Source: Triops longicaudatus
Taxonomy: Eukaryota; Arthropoda; Branchiopoda; Notostraca; Triopsidae
Assembly (NCBI GenBank): GCA_022885665.1
Contig: JAGQDJ010000028.1
Location: forward strand, 372,001 to 436,000
DNA: 64,000 bases
Direction of reading: 5' to 3'
Position 1 is the first letter of the stretch. Each line of letters begins with the position of its first letter. Below are positions 24,001 to 37,213 of the stretch, piece after piece. Position numbers and translations under genes: made by a program. The notes beneath the pieces are model-generated. The model saw only the letters and a program-made list of their open reading frames with translations, was not told the DNA's origin and made no database searches.

Positions 24001-26422
24001 CAAATTAAGGACAATGTTCTGCATACCTCATTAACAGTTGTTGAGACATAATTTGCTGCTGGAAAAGCTGTTGCTGTAGGAGCTGTTGTTGTAAGAGTTG
24101 TAGCTTCTCGGCTTCGACCAAACCACTGTTAGGTTCAGCAATAGCGGGCTCCTGGATTGAAGAAGACGGAAATGCAACAACAAATTTTGTTTTTGCCTAC
24201 GGAATTACTTAAAAAAAAATTATTTACCTTGATTGGAGGAGGGCGTTGCCTTGCAGGTCCCATGCTTACAATGAATGGCAGTTGGCCCCACATTTTTGTC
24301 AATTCGCCAAGCTGCGTGAATCTTTCGTCAATCTCTCTCCTAACCATCAAATTCATGGTGAAGTAGCCACTATTAAACCAGTCAGCCATCTCTTGACTAT
24401 CAAATGGCCCTATTATAGAGAAATTATTAGAAAAAAAGTTATTCCGAGTAGTTAATTCCTGCTTCGCTTTCCGTTCTTTTTTTATGGCAGCACTCATAGG
24501 CTAGCGCCTATTGGGGTGATTCGCACTGTTTAGTAGCAATTACCTTGGACCTCTCCTTGCGGATCTCGGTAAAACCACTTATCGGCCGGGATTTCAGTCG
24601 GGACTATGGCAGGTTTGCTTTCAGGGCGTGCCTCTTCGTCTTCCACTAACTGTGCTATTAGTGTGTCCGCTACGGCACGAGCGTGATCAAGTCCGTCGTC
24701 TTCGCTTCTGCTGGGCTTCACTTCCACCTCAACAGGCCTTTTTGTTGGCTCTTGTTCAGTTATGGTCTCTAACGCTTTAACGGGAGGTGAACGGGGTTTT
24801 ATATCGGCCTTGTTGTTGTTGTCGGAAGAAAATGTTTCTGTTGCGGTTTCTGTAGGCTTCTCGTCTTCTTTTTTACTCCTGACCTTTTTCACGTTCTGCG
24901 TTCACGGAAGCAAACACAGTTTTAGTCCCTGATATCACGAAGGACAATACGCCTACCTCCTCGTCATCAGAGCCCGTATCACGCCTAAATGCACCTGACG
25001 CATCAAAAGTACCTCCCGATTCGCCAGGGTTTTCAGCCGCCCTAAGCACATTAGCTAGAAACAAAGCTCACACAAACGTAAAACAACTTACCATTCTGGT
25101 AATTCGTTTTCATCCCAGCCTTTGCGCTCAATACGTCTACCACGCCCCGCGTGCGCAAAACCCTTCTCTCTATCTTCCTCCCAATTACGAGCTGTCCCAT
25201 GACGCGCCCCAGATTCGGGATCGCGACCATAATCCCATTCTCGGTCCTTGTAACCAGGACGAGTTTCATAGTCATTCTCGTGCCCACGCCACCCAGTGCT
25301 CCCACGACCTAGCAAATTAACCACTTCAGATATGTTTGCAGTAAAGTTAACTTAAAATATTGGCCAAATATCTATATTATTAGAAGGCAAACTTGATATT
25401 TAACTTAGCTCAAAACATACCCCACTTATCAGTTTTTCCAGCCGTTCGCCAACCATCGTCTTCTTCTTTGCCTTCTTTAGTGTCCCGATCCCGTTCAGCG
25501 CGCTCCCGACTGCGCCAATTATCTTGGAAACCCTTCCCACCCACAATTTCCTTGCGAGGACTGGTCGCGTTATTGCCATTCCACTCTTCCCGTTCTCCAC
25601 CCCGTTCAGGCCAACCACGTTCGCTCTAGGATGCCACACAAAAAACGGAGGATTATGATTTAAAACTCTAGGAAGCAAGTTCCGAGAACAATTTCACCTG
25701 TGAACGTTCGAAAGGTCTGGGGCCCCCTCTTCCATATGGTACACCGGCAGTGCCGTCTCGCCGAGGACCGCCTTCCCCTTCGTCGTCGTAACTAGTGCCT
25801 CGCATGTAACTGCCTCCAATACCTCCCCGCCCACCTCTGCCCCTACCACGTTCTAAGCTTCCCCCACGTCCTCTACCACCACCAATACTTCCAGCGGGAG
25901 CCGAGCCAGATGCAGGACCACCCCCCATTCCTCCACGTCCCATGACTTTCAGTACAGCATCACTGTTTACTCCCCGCTGCCACATGCGCTGTAAATCACG
26001 ACAAAGGGAAGAATTGGTTTTAAAATGAGATATTGCACTTATAATAATTAAAGAAGATATTGTCGTTTTTACCATTTCTTCTTCAGTTATCTGCATAAGC
26101 GCAAGTGGAAACTGGGTTTTCTCCACGTACAGTCCTGTCAAGGACACCATGTCATCAGGCGCTTTGACAGATTTGTCATATAAAGCGAGCATTTCTTCTC
26201 TGCCGTAACGGAATTCGGCAAGTTTGTAACGTGGAGGGGCTGAAACAGTTTGGGCTGGGCCAGCACCTGGTCCAGGACTAGGTGGTGGTGAAGTGGAACT
26301 ATCTCCGTAAGACAAAGCCCTCAACCTGAACAAAAATAAACATTGTCACCAAGCCTCTGAACACGTTTTCCATTTGGTTTGTATTACCATTCCGGGCCAA
26401 ATTTTAGAGCAGTGTCGGTCAT
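21075..26422 (-). CDS. Gigyf: GIGYF (GRB10-interacting GYF protein), translational repressor
   Basis: Scaffold for 4EHP-dependent translational repression and mRNA decay. Eighteen in-phase exons: 26388-26422, 26073-26325, 25698-25988, 25421-25625, 25092-25308, 24957-25041, 24544-24895, 24228-24409, 24027-24151, 23706-23943, 23402-23569, 22712-23289, 22338-22620, 22131-22286, 21900-22074, 21571-21846, 21269-21513, 21075-21200; about 1329 aa, similar to vertebrate GIGYF2. It begins MTDTALKFGPEWLRALS and has the 4EHP-binding motif FRYGREEMLALY. An RGG-rich region (exon 25698-25988) and an RE/RD-rich segment follow. The GYF domain spans two exons: WFYRDPQGEVQGPF, then ADWFNSGYF. Then come Gln-rich repeats, a long Glu/Arg/Lys coiled coil (exon 22712-23289) and the conserved end GFWDEPVP ... 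PYEVTDYVKSYLGES. Confidence 0.95.
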
Positions 26423-28140
26423 TTTCAACGATTTAGCAGAACTAAACATGGATGAGAAATAAAAATGTGACTATTAGTTTCCACACGCTACAATTGCGTG
26501 CAACGCAGCTAAACAGTGTCGTGTGCTACGATTGAACTTGACCTCGCTACGCAAGATTTTGGCTAGTTACTTGCTTCTTGGTAAATGTAGAGCAGCAAAC
26601 TTAACTTGTAAGCTGTAGGAAGGAAAAGGACACCTCACCTCATTTTTTATGCTTTGCGCAGAGTGAATGTACGGCTTGTACGAGCCAAAATTAAACGCAG
26701 AGGGTGATTATACACCTTAGCTGTGAATACGCCAGGACAAAGATGGCTAGAAGGCGTGTGTGAAATGGGCGTCAAAACAACAAGTAGTTCTCATTCGTGA
26801 AAAGCTATCCAATCATGAGCGCCCAACTGAAGCGCGCGAATTCGAATCGACACAAAAATAGTCTGGGAAGTGAGCCAAGAAAAGGAGATAACTTATTTCT
26901 TTCGTTGATTTGTTGTTGCTTTTTTATTTCGTACAAATTTAATTTATCACTTATTCTTTTATTTATTTTTTTTATATGTGACCACCGATACAAAGACACG
27001 ATCACCAACTTCTGAACACTGACACATCCAACTGAACAGAAGCTGAATTATTTTTTTTCTGTACGCCCTGAATGTCTTTTGCTTTCTGAATTATTCACTT
27101 CAATTTTCCAGCATGAGCAGCTTAATATTAAGAGTACATAATAACGAAATGTTGCAAAAAATCCCTTCCCGTAGAAGCTAACTATGTAAAACCATCATCG
27201 CACGAACGAATGCCGAGGCTACATAATCTACTACAGTAGAACCTCGTTAAAAATAAACTTTTTAAAAAATTATTGGTTATAACCGAAGCTCGTCGTATCC
27301 GAAGAATTGACCCTACAATTATATGTCTTGATATTTAAAAAAAAAAACTCTCCATTATACATGTACCGGACAGATCGTTAAACAGGGGTTCGTTATAACG
27401 AAATTCTAAATGTAGTTCATGATATTATTCAGGAGAATTTTTACGACGACCACAGGCAAAAGTTGGAAATACGTGTAACGCTGGCAACCTACGGGAACAC
27501 TTTTAGGTACTATTCGCACTGCACGATCAAATTCGTTAAATCCCTTAGAATTTTAATTTCTTGCCTTACATTACCAGATAAAAAGCACAGATAACATTTA
27601 TGTTTTGTATAGCTTCTGGGAGCCAAAACACACCTCATAAAATACGTATACTTATACTGCGCTACTAGCGTTTCCTCGAGACCTTTAACGGCTGAATGGA
27701 TAACGAACAGGCTAAGTGTTGAAAACTTCGCGAAAAGCTGTGTAGACAGTCCAGAAAATAGAAATAGAACATCCTGTCAAGAAAAATTTAAATCAAAATT
27801 CAAAAGTCTTTTAAAATTTCCTGTCGCAAACTAAACGTTACGGAGGGGTTACTACTTCGCTTCACGATCACAACGTATATTTCAGGTTATACGCTAATGT
27901 TTTTCATTTCCAAAATCAAATCAACGAGATACACAAGGGAGCTACGTTTCTGCATCTCTATTGCAAGTTCGAATTAGATATGGCACTACGTGCAAACAGG
28001 TGATTTGAAGGAAAAAGAAGCAAATTTGTTTTATTCCAAGAGAAAAAGCGACTGAATGAAACTCTCAACATGCCTCCGCGAATATTGCCAGTGCTCATTT
28101 CGATACACCGGATTTGAGTTGATTGACGAACTCTGAAACA
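26423..28140. other. Intergenic: GIGYF promoter side, Tigger/pogo-like remnant, ENaC 3' flank
   Basis: About 1.7 kb without a supported gene. Bases near 26423-26800 should hold the GIGYF promoter and 5' UTR. A transposon terminal-repeat sequence lies at 27232. AT-rich sequence follows up to the stop codon of the channel gene at 28141. Confidence 0.5.
27232..27410. mobile_element. Remnant of a Tigger/pogo-type (Tc1/mariner superfamily) element
   Basis: A TA dinucleotide at 27232-27233 is followed by CAGTAGAACCTCGTTA, which closely matches the terminal inverted repeats of Tigger/pogo elements. Related sub-sequences follow (GGTTATAACCGAAG and, near 27388, GGTTCGTTATAACGAA). No intact opposite end and no transposase frame were found, so this is a short non-autonomous or decayed copy; the right boundary is a guess. 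Confidence 0.5.
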
Positions 28141-30419
28141 TCACGTAATATTATGCACCTCGATCCGTGTTCGCCGAGATTTCTTGCGGCGGTGACCGTT
28201 TTTAATTTGTGGGCGGCAACATCGCAGTATGGTCAAGATTAAAGCCACCAGAAATTCAAGGATTGTAACTATGCTTGCTCCTAAGTACAACCCCATATTG
28301 CCGCCAACTTCTCCTATTTTCGGGCAGAATTAACTGAATATGTGCGCAACTTTTACAAATTTCAATGCATGCGACACTATCTTAAAAATTACCCAGCCAC
28401 GTCACAAAGCTTTGAGGATGGTTTTTGATGACGCTGAACGTAAAGGTGGGAAAATAAAACTGAAGACCCACAAGATCACTTTCAGAAATAGAAGTTTTAC
28501 AAAATGCAACATAAATATACAAGGCCAGCAAAGTTTACCTATCGTTATGTTCAATGTGATGCATGTCATCATAATGGCTTACAACCATTACCGTTGCCGA
28601 AGGGACACTTGTATAAACATCTGTTACGCAATCTTCAGGACAATCTACAACAAAATACACCATACAGCTGTGAAGATGTCGGAAAGATGGAAGGTAACAT
28701 GTATAGTACCTTTTACGTAACTATCTTTATTCGTTATCACATGCGCAGATTCAGTTAAGAAAACGGATGGATGGCAGTACGGATATACACCTAAACACAG
28801 GTTTCACGTAGAGCAAAATAAACGGAATCAAACTTCTAAATATTGATACCCATCCGTGGCAAGCCATAAATGGAGCAATTAAACGTGCGTTCAAACTGCC
28901 GCTGAATACCAGAAGAAATACAATTTTCATGACTATATAATTCGAAGCCCGGAGTGCGGTCTTGAAAGTTTTCGTCATAAGGAGGAACGCAGAAATTGGG
29001 AGCTAGTGGTGCACCTATCCACTCCGTGTTATCAGTCTAAAGAACGACTCACAAATAAGCGACGTAAGCATGGACAGAACGACGCATTACCCTGCTTAGT
29101 GTAATGGCAATCGAGTTCCACGTAGCTGGTGTCGCGTACTGACCTTTCGAGGGGATAACACCACTTACGTGCGACAACCGATCGGACACAGCGTATATAG
29201 CGCCCATTTTACTACCAATGGTGGGTGACACAACCATTGTGTCAAAGTCTGTTCCAAAGTAAGACACTGCAATAATGTTCGTAAAAAACACGCGACCTCC
29301 AAATACGTCAGCCTCATTCCGTTACGCTATTGTTACATACAGTCTTGATTTGCAGAATACTAGCAGACTAGCTCCCTATTTGTCTTTACTATCTATCTAG
29401 TTAATCACACATTATATACCACGCCAGCGATACAGCTAATGCCATAACAATGACAACTAACTTAACGAGAACACATTTCTGCGCTTTTTACCTTATAACT
29501 TACCAATTCGATGATTAACATTCGTTCGCAAGAACACAGTAAACCCGTAGACTTGTGAGGCTATATTTTCCACGAAGTTCTCTATTCCATGAGACGAAAT
29601 ACAACTTCCCATAAAACTCGGGTAAGATTTGTCGTGGAACATGTTCTGGCAGCATTCTTCTCGAGTATAACGTATCGTCTGATGAACACAACCCATTACC
29701 ATATCCTCACACCTGGGAGAGAATAGACGCTGTTCGAAAAGGATATTAAAAAACGCTTACTGAAGTACAGCTTCCTGGAAAACGCCGTCAATAGTCAAAT
29801 TTTTCTGCTGCAAAACTGAATCCAGTCTTTTTTTCAACCTTTTTTGCATCTGAATGTCATTCCGTAGTGTAGATGCAGAAACGGCTGGTGCTAATGCCAC
29901 AACCAAGTATGAAGCCAAGGTATCGTCGAAACCCAATTCTAATACAGAAAAATATTTCAGTTTGGTTTGTGAATTAATTATACACTTACCGTACAGAATG
30001 GTACTGTTAAATAAGCTTGTGTCACAAACGTGAATATCTGGCAATTCCATGGTGGAGTTCCTAACGTGGATTTGCTCACTTCGAAGGCTACGATTCACCA
30101 AGGCCTTGTCAGTTACGCTTGCGACAGAAAAGAGCATCGCAATAGCACACCCGACTACAGCCAGAGCCCAGAAGAATCTTAGAACTACTGGCTCAACTTT
30201 ATCCACAATATGACCAAAACCATGACCAGTTGTGGTGCGACAGAAACGGCTCCATGATTCGCTGGCTAAAACGGCCTTCCGCGTTACCAACTTCTTTAAG
30301 TGCCGATTGCAAACCGGCTTATCGGTTACATGGCTGTCCTTGTTTACGAGAAACAAAGGTTGTGACGGAGTAATATACGGCTTGTAAAAAGCAAAATTCT
30401 TCTGATTAGAATTCGACAT
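28141..30419 (-). CDS. DEG/ENaC family sodium channel (pickpocket-like)
   Basis: Trimeric amiloride-sensitive cation channel subunit of the plasma membrane; in arthropods used in mechano-, chemo- or osmosensation. Eight in-phase exons: 29990-30419, 29761-29938, 29504-29712, 29091-29296, 28850-29036, 28539-28644, 28393-28478, 28141-28313, giving 524 residues. The N-terminus has the conserved gating His-Gly (TTGHGFGHIV). TM1 is at about residues 78-102 (VVLRFFWALAVVGCAIAML). A Cys-bearing extracellular domain follows, including REECCQNMF, NFCVPPYDENF and the DCPEDC block. TM2 begins GEVGGNMGLYLGAS with the G-x-S selectivity motif at about 480, and a short basic tail ends the protein. The acceptors at 29297 and 28479 are pyrimidine-poor or unusual and were chosen by phase and alignment. 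Ligand and subfamily cannot be told from this sequence. Confidence 0.9.
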
Positions 30420-30856
30420 TTCCACGACAATAACTGACGGAAAGTACTAACTTCCCTGCTCTAGAAATAGTCGCAATGCTACGGATTTCACCTAGTACTG
30501 CGCTTGTCGTTGCCCATTCAACGATCTATAAATACAGAACAAGACGGCGATTTTCAATATTTTTTTTTTATTTCTCAAGGCACGTTTACTTCTTACTCGC
30601 TGAGCAATAAAACTAATTACAAAAAATGGGTACAGATCGCGCACTACTGATTCATCGCGTGTTAGCTGGAGGCATTCGTTCCTTAGAAGTTTTTACAAAT
30701 ACTGACCATGAACCAAGCTGAACATTACGTACTACAATGGGTACTGGGTTACAGAAAACCCTGAATTGCTTTCCGATCCGGCAATCTAATGCACATACTG
30801 GTATATCTGACTTGAGTGCTTGTCTTCGAACATGGAGTTACTTACGGGCCATTTAG
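30420..30856. other. Intergenic between DEG/ENaC gene and HEMK1
   Basis: About 440 bases holding the presumed promoter and 5' UTR of the channel gene and the 3' UTR of the methyltransferase gene. Nothing else is recognised. Confidence 0.5.
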
Positions 30857-32322
30857 TTAACTACCCGAAGTCACGAGCTCTAGGAAACGGTCTTTACCAC
30901 TAAAGTCTTGATGAACTTTCACGTTTGCCCAGGACTGGGATTGATTCAACAAAGGTAGAAGCATAGCGGGGTGTTTTGGATCTAGCTCAAGCAATAAGAC
31001 GCCACCCGGCTTAAGCCGACTGGGAGCAAAACTAAGAATGACATTGACTAGCCGCAATCCGTCTCGACCGCCGTCCAAAGCACGTAAATCTTCATAAAGC
31101 AGAATTTCGGGCGCCAAGGCCCGTAGATCGGCGTTAGGAACGTATGGCGGATTTGAGACAATTACATCAAATCGATGGTCGAAGTTAACGACGCCACACG
31201 CACCCCGTATACCATCTTCCTCCAGAGAAGCATGAATGAGATCAAATCGTGATTCCAGTTTCAGACGTTGCGAATTTTCTTTGGCTAGACTAAAAGCTAA
31301 TTGACTTCTTTCCACAGCAGTTACCCGAACCTTTGAAAAAACAATAAACTATTATACTGCGTGTTATACCTTTGAATCCCTTTGATTACCGAAGGATTTC
31401 GGTGAAGTATGGCTAGGCTTATTGCCCCACTTCCAGTGCACAACTCTAGGCACTCCCGACTTCCAGACGGCTTTTCGCGCTCTTGATTTGACAAATGGTC
31501 CAATGCTAGCAGAACTAGCTGCTCTGTTTCAGGTCGCGGAATAAAAACTGGTGGAACCAACTTCAAATTTATATCTAAAAAGTCCCAATGGCCAACAATA
31601 TATTGAGTCGGCATTCTAAAGTAGCAGTCAATAAGTTAAAGGAAAAACAATTTATGACCTGCATATTTCACAATTACCTAGCCAACCTGCACTGGACAGC
31701 TCTGTTAAATGTTTCCAACTGAGCGTCTTCGAGCTCCGCGTCTCGCAAGGAACTCAAGGATGGATAGTTCTACGGTGAAATTGAGCTTAGCATTTTTATT
31801 AGGTTACGCATAGCTTATGTGTTAACTTTAACTTCATGTTCGCTTGGATTATGTAGGAAATCAAAGGTTTCTTACGCTTTTAATTGCCAAAGCGTGGTAA
31901 AGAAGATAATCGACGGAGAGATCAGGCTCGGGAATTTGAGCTTTTTCAAATTCATTTACCCAATATTGGCGAAGATAACCAACAGTTTTGTTGGAAAACG
32001 CTGCAGCAGTAAATTCATTCTTGTTGCTACAGAAGAATCTCCTGTGGGGACTGATATTAGCGGCTTTTCTTGGAAAGGAATTTGAAAGACACAGTAGGAG
32101 ACGTTCCAATTTCAACCTACATAAAAACGATGAAATATAAAATTAAATAACAAAGTCGTGCTTTCTTGTAAAAGAACTGCATAATTTATAATACGTCTAA
32201 ATTAGAAAATCACGGTCCAGAATTGTGGTACAATAAGGGAAATAAGGGGGTGACCGGACCTGAAAAATTTTTACGTACCAGGTCTTGACAGTAGTCATTT
32301 TCTGAACTACATTTACACTCAT
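30857..32322 (-). CDS. HEMK1: HEMK1-type mitochondrial release factor glutamine methyltransferase
   Basis: S-adenosylmethionine-dependent enzyme that methylates the Gln of the GGQ motif in mitochondrial peptide-release factors (PrmC/HemK family). Five in-phase exons: 32279-32322, 31876-32116, 31678-31769, 31390-31615, 30857-31330, giving 358 residues. Residues 1 to about 50 are basic and hydroxylated without acidic clusters (MSVNVVQKMTTVKTWLK..., then FPRKAANISPHRRFF), fitting a mitochondrial presequence. The N-terminal helical domain includes RMPTQYIVGHWDF. The methyltransferase core has IPRPETEQLVLLAL, the SAM motif ELCTGSGAISLAIL and the catalytic NPPY (VIVSNPPYVPNADL). The first exon is inferred from phase and a GTACGT donor; the second exon contains no Met of its own. 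Confidence 0.93.
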
Positions 32323-35300
32323 AGCAACTATTTTCACAAAGAACTCCTTAAAGAGAGTAGAGTGAATGTTAAAAAAGAACTGAAGTTAATATACGTTTTG
32401 CTTTTTTTTCCTGATGATCGCTTCACGAAGATGTTTTTCAACACCACATTCAATCTAAAAATGCGTATAAATTTTCCTGATACGATTTACATCTGTACAA
32501 ACATATTAGAAGACGCGCGTATTGAACAGAAGCAAAATTCGCCGTCTTAACATTGACATTTGAAGTTTAGAGCGAACTTGTCACCCCCGCCATGAGGCCG
32601 AGAGATAAACACAAATATGCTCCACAATTGGTAAGGCGCTGCCACCTAGCAGAGGCTTGGTTTACAAATTTATGAACTTCAGCCCGCTGAAATCGGCTGC
32701 TTCTTTAAACCGAAATGCGCGTTGCCCAAATAAGCTCACAAATATCCGCTATTCGTTGAAGTAGTGCAAAAGTTCAGTAAATTTAAAATTTAATAGTTTG
32801 GACAATTTTGAGCTAACATTTTTCTTGGTGGATGTAATTTCGTGTCTTTTGCATTTAATCGCGTTTCGAAAGTATGCTTTACTTCGTTTTTTTTTTCTCT
32901 CAGCTTAGAATCAAGGACACCAGTGCGAACAGAGCACGTTATAAACGATGTCTAATGTAAAAGGTAAAAGCATTGGAAATTATGAACATTGAAGGGCCAA
33001 TTAATCGTAAATGTAAGAGGAGTAAGTGTAAATATGGGCTACGGCGCAAAAATGAATGAACGAGTTTCTAGCTTTGTTTAGTGCCGTATCGCAACAGCAT
33101 ACACGAAGATTAATTTATATGGTCACGCGGAAGACTTTACTTGTTATTGATGACAATATTTGTAGCGATCAGTGCGTAAGTGCGTTTGCTTAACTCCACG
33201 CGCAAAAAAGGATTTTACAGTCCCGTTCATTGACCAACAAATTTTCAGAAACACACTGCAACGGTGGTTCTTTGTGTAAGTTTTTTCTTGCACAATTTAT
33301 ATAAGTATTTTTTTATAATTCTTTGTAGTTATTTAACTTTTATAATCTCTTTTGGGACACACTCCCATCCCCCCCCACCACCTACTCCAAACCAAAATTG
33401 TGGGTACCGCCCTGACGTTTACAAAAAAATATGTCAGACAACTTCTGAAAATTTAATATCATTTACTAGTAAAATAAAAGCCCAAATTCATTACCATACA
33501 AGTACTTTTAGTTATTTAGCAAAAGATAAATTTAGTACCATGCGAAATACTAATGAACACACGAAAAACTATTTTTTTTATAAAAACACAAGTTTTAAAG
33601 CGAGGCCAATATTTAGCATAATTGCACATTTCTAAAAGTAAGGGATAAGTAATGTTTCACAAGTGTATTAATTGCCATGTAATCAATTCATTTTCTAAAA
33701 ATGTAACTGGAATTGTAATAATAAATTAAAAAATTAAAAGTAATTGGAATGTATTAATGGTTCTTTGCCAAATTATATAACACTGGTGTGTGTTGTCAAT
33801 ATTTTATTGTTCTTCCATGTTCACAAAAAGGACTAAAGTGCTGGACGTAAAATTGGCCCTAAATATAATTAGAGAGACTTTTCAAAAGAATATCCGTACG
33901 AAACAATTACCATATCTCACAGTTACCACTATAAAAGATTCGATTTCAGGCTGAAACAATACTCAAACGCTGGCTACGATCTGAAAATGTTTACAGTTCA
34001 GTAGTGCTGTCGTAAAGTCATCACTCTTGTTTCCCTGCCTTTCACGGAGCACATCACAGGCGCCCATCAGATACGAATACACGTTTAGGATCCCTATCGG
34101 GAGCATCTAGATTTTCGTACATAGACTCGCCCAGTGTAAGACTTTCTGATTTTTCGGTGATAGATAATCTATCAATTTTTAAGACGTAGTGTACATTTAA
34201 ATAGAACGCTAGAAGTCGCACAGTGCAGACTACGAACGGAGCATATCCCTCAAATAATAGTTGATCTCCAAGTCACTTTATACTATAGATGTACTGTCAT
34301 GGGAAGTTCGGGTTGTCGTAGCTAAATTAAACTGGAGCAACTAAGAGTAACTCTGTCTTAAATACTGTAATGATATTATATACCGACTACATCGACGCTA
34401 AGATTCTCTAACGCAAGTTGTGTCTAAAACAAGAAAGGGTTCCTCGAATAACGGGCAATGGTTTAAGTTGAGACCTTTACTTCGCTACTGTTTCCTTTTT
34501 TCCAAATTTGTATGAGACCCGTGTGACATCTCATATCGATCTTGACGCCTTATTTACAGTACTTGATTACACTTTATGAAGCTGTCTAAATTAAAATAAC
34601 TGGTATTTTCGAAGATAATTTGGTACCCAAATTTGTCTTGAACCACTCCTCTAAGGATCAGGCTGTGAAGCTCTTCACACTGCGTGGTAAGTTTAACGGA
34701 CAAATATAAGCTTCTCAAGAATGGCTAAGTTTGCACGTGGGAAGTGTCCTCTTATTCTCAAGGCAGTATTTACAGGTAAGAAGCATAAGCTCCCTTGGTA
34801 TAACTCAGCTCGTCCCGCGCATCGCACAACAGGAGATGAGATACACAACCAAACACAGTTTAGCTTGCTTCCCATCTTCGCAACTATAATTATAGACTTA
34901 CGGAAATTACCAAGTTAGTGTAATCATAGCGTTGTTTGGAATGATAAGTAAGCCAGCTGCACTGTCTTACCGGGGTGAGAGCCACTTACCGATAAAGAAC
35001 TCGACAGCGCGCTAACTTAGTGGGGCTGTATTTCTGTATCGTGTAATATGTCACTTTCTGATAAAACCTGTGACTTTTTTACCTACTAGCATCGTTTTTC
35101 GAAGTATGTCCATCTGTTTACACCCGTTGTCTCATTATAATGAAAACAAATAATGACAAAATAAACATCCGCTCGTAGACAGGAGTAGGTTGGGCATTGC
35201 ACTATTTGGGGATCTGTGGCTAGAACTTGCATACTTGCCCCCCGAAAACTCACACAAATGCGGTATCGCACACAGCAGGTATAATGGATTTCCGCACACA

Positions 35301-37200
35301 ACGCGCATGGGAAGGAATTGGCTTGTGTAGACTGAACGCTCTTGATGGATAGAAAGCAGGATATGTTTGTAGATGGCCGGAAGAATGGAAAATCCTGTAT
35401 GATAGTAGGCCTACGAAGGATGGAGCCGGGTTGGTTACAGTGAACACTCCAAAGCTTGCTTCATTCACGTATATTTTAAACAAATAACACAGGACGAGTC
35501 ACGCACCCAACCCGCTTTGTTAAACTTAGACTTGGGGAAGTCCGAGTAGGCATCGATGATTTGCGAGAAACTGAAGTCTTCCGTTGTCAAACAGTTACGT
35601 GTCAACGCTTCGGCGTATCCAAATATGGACCAGCATAACTGCTAGCCGACGGACTGTAGATCTTCAAACCAAGAAACTTATTCGTCTTATTATTATAACC
35701 ACCAAACATTCCATTTCAGCTGTGAAGTAGTCTACTCCGTCATAGCAGGATTTCCGTAAAGAGAGACCGGAGATGACAGCTGAACATGGCAGGTCCAGAT
35801 TTCCAACGTTTCCGCGACTGTGATGGACGAGGTTCTGCTGTCGTCTCGAAATTGTTGGATATGCTCTCCCTACTGCAAAACATGACTTTATATGATGAAA
35901 ATCTTATTCCGTTTCGTCGTCCTATTCCCTCCCTCTTCCGCGTATAAACTTGGCTCTGTCACACACATCGTGCTTCGCACTGGTTGTTTGCTGCTCCCTC
36001 TAAAAGGTCAAACTTCATTACCCATGCTTTGACACAGGGAAACGGTTCCAGAGATTTTCACAACGAAGTTTGATAACAATTACTGGCTTCAAAATTGACT
36101 TGTTGCGCAAGGAGTCTCATATCTCTGCGAGACGAGCGCACCTGCTTAATATTCTGCTCGGAACTTCAGCAAATTACTGCTCCCTTAATGTTTATATGGC
36201 GAATCTCTCTCTGTATCCAGCGCCTAGTGAAGGAGTAAATTCGACGAGGAAAAGTAAGTCAGAGGAAAAACCGTCGCTAGTTTTGACCATTGCAGTGCAC
36301 TCAGTTAAAAATAGAACGGTGATTTCAGTGCGAAAGGGATAATTCCGAATCACCCCTCGAAAAACGGGCAAAAAGTACTCATCAAATGCTACAGTGAAAA
36401 TACTAGTCGCGACAGGCACCTAAATAGTGACAAATGCCATCGGTGACTTAAGACTTTCTGTGGCTTTTCTATTTTCCGGGTTTTAACCGTGAAAGCACAA
36501 GTAATCGATAAGATTTACCTATGGTGATCCAATATCCATTCCTATTTCCAGTAATACGCAGTGCCTGCTTTCAAAGAGTAACGTTATCAAGTGTTGAATA
36601 GAGCATCGCTATTGTTATGAAACGCAAAGAAGCACGCAAGAGCACACGCAATATAGACGATGTATCACCGGGCAGCTGACGGGGCGGGGGATGCCAACCC
36701 CGCGTGAAATCATTATTTTTATTGCTTTTTGTATTCACACAATGTTGGTGGTTTTGGATGGTGAGGGGAATAGGCAGTTCTTATAATTGAGGGGTGTCTG
36801 GGTAGGGGGTCAGGCAGAACCTGGACCCTGTTAATAACATCATTAGGCACTCACAGGCATTAGTGACGTTATCAGTAAAGCTTCGGGCAGCTAGTATGCT
36901 ATTCTTTCTCTCTTTGGAGCCCAGAAACACAATTGTTTGACAATTAATCCCTCCCTGCAGCTAGTCAAGCTTCTTGACACTTGGCTTTGGTCTTGACCAC
37001 AGGTCATCCAAGGATGACCTTCCTTGTCAACTTTTTTCGCATCTTAGTGCCCTTTGGACAGGATAGGTTGAAGGGGAAATGCAAATGGAATCCTCTTTCT
37101 TTAAAAGCAAAGCAGTGAAAGGGGGAGGAGTTGTTCCTGCGTTTCTCCTCTTCTCTTTTTATTTTCTATCTTGTAGTGGTGTGCTTCAGCTCGGTATACC
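32323..37200. other. Intergenic, about 4.9 kb, no supported gene
   Basis: AT-rich sequence with scattered short open frames on both strands (for example 33264-33635, 34693-34918, 36070-36342). None has a recognisable domain, a consistent splice structure or codon use that sets it apart. A CCCCCCCCACC run lies near 33370. Part of this space is probably upstream regulatory sequence of the Frizzled gene. No tRNA, rRNA or CRISPR-like structure was seen. Confidence 0.5.
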
Positions 37201-37205
37201 GTTTG

Positions 37206-37213
37206 TGACGTCA
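37206..37213 (+). promoter_or_regulatory. Palindromic CRE-type site TGACGTCA upstream of fz2
   Basis: A perfect TGACGTCA octamer, the CREB/ATF consensus, lies about 430 bases before the 5' UTR donor of the Frizzled gene. The surrounding sequence is less AT-rich than the region upstream and looks like promoter or first exon. Function is inferred from the motif only. Confidence 0.45.

Noticed and set aside
26836..26853. TTCGAATC-like string resembling a tRNA T-loop
   Set aside because: No A box, acceptor stem or cloverleaf could be built around it.
28340..28758. Plus-strand frames of 84-126 codons opposite the DEG/ENaC gene
   Set aside because: They are antisense to exons whose phases and motifs fit the channel family; no splice or domain evidence supports them.
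34693..34918. Short frames on both strands with a donor-like ACAG|GTAAGA near 34772
   Set aside because: No partner exon and no recognisable protein; both strands open by chance.
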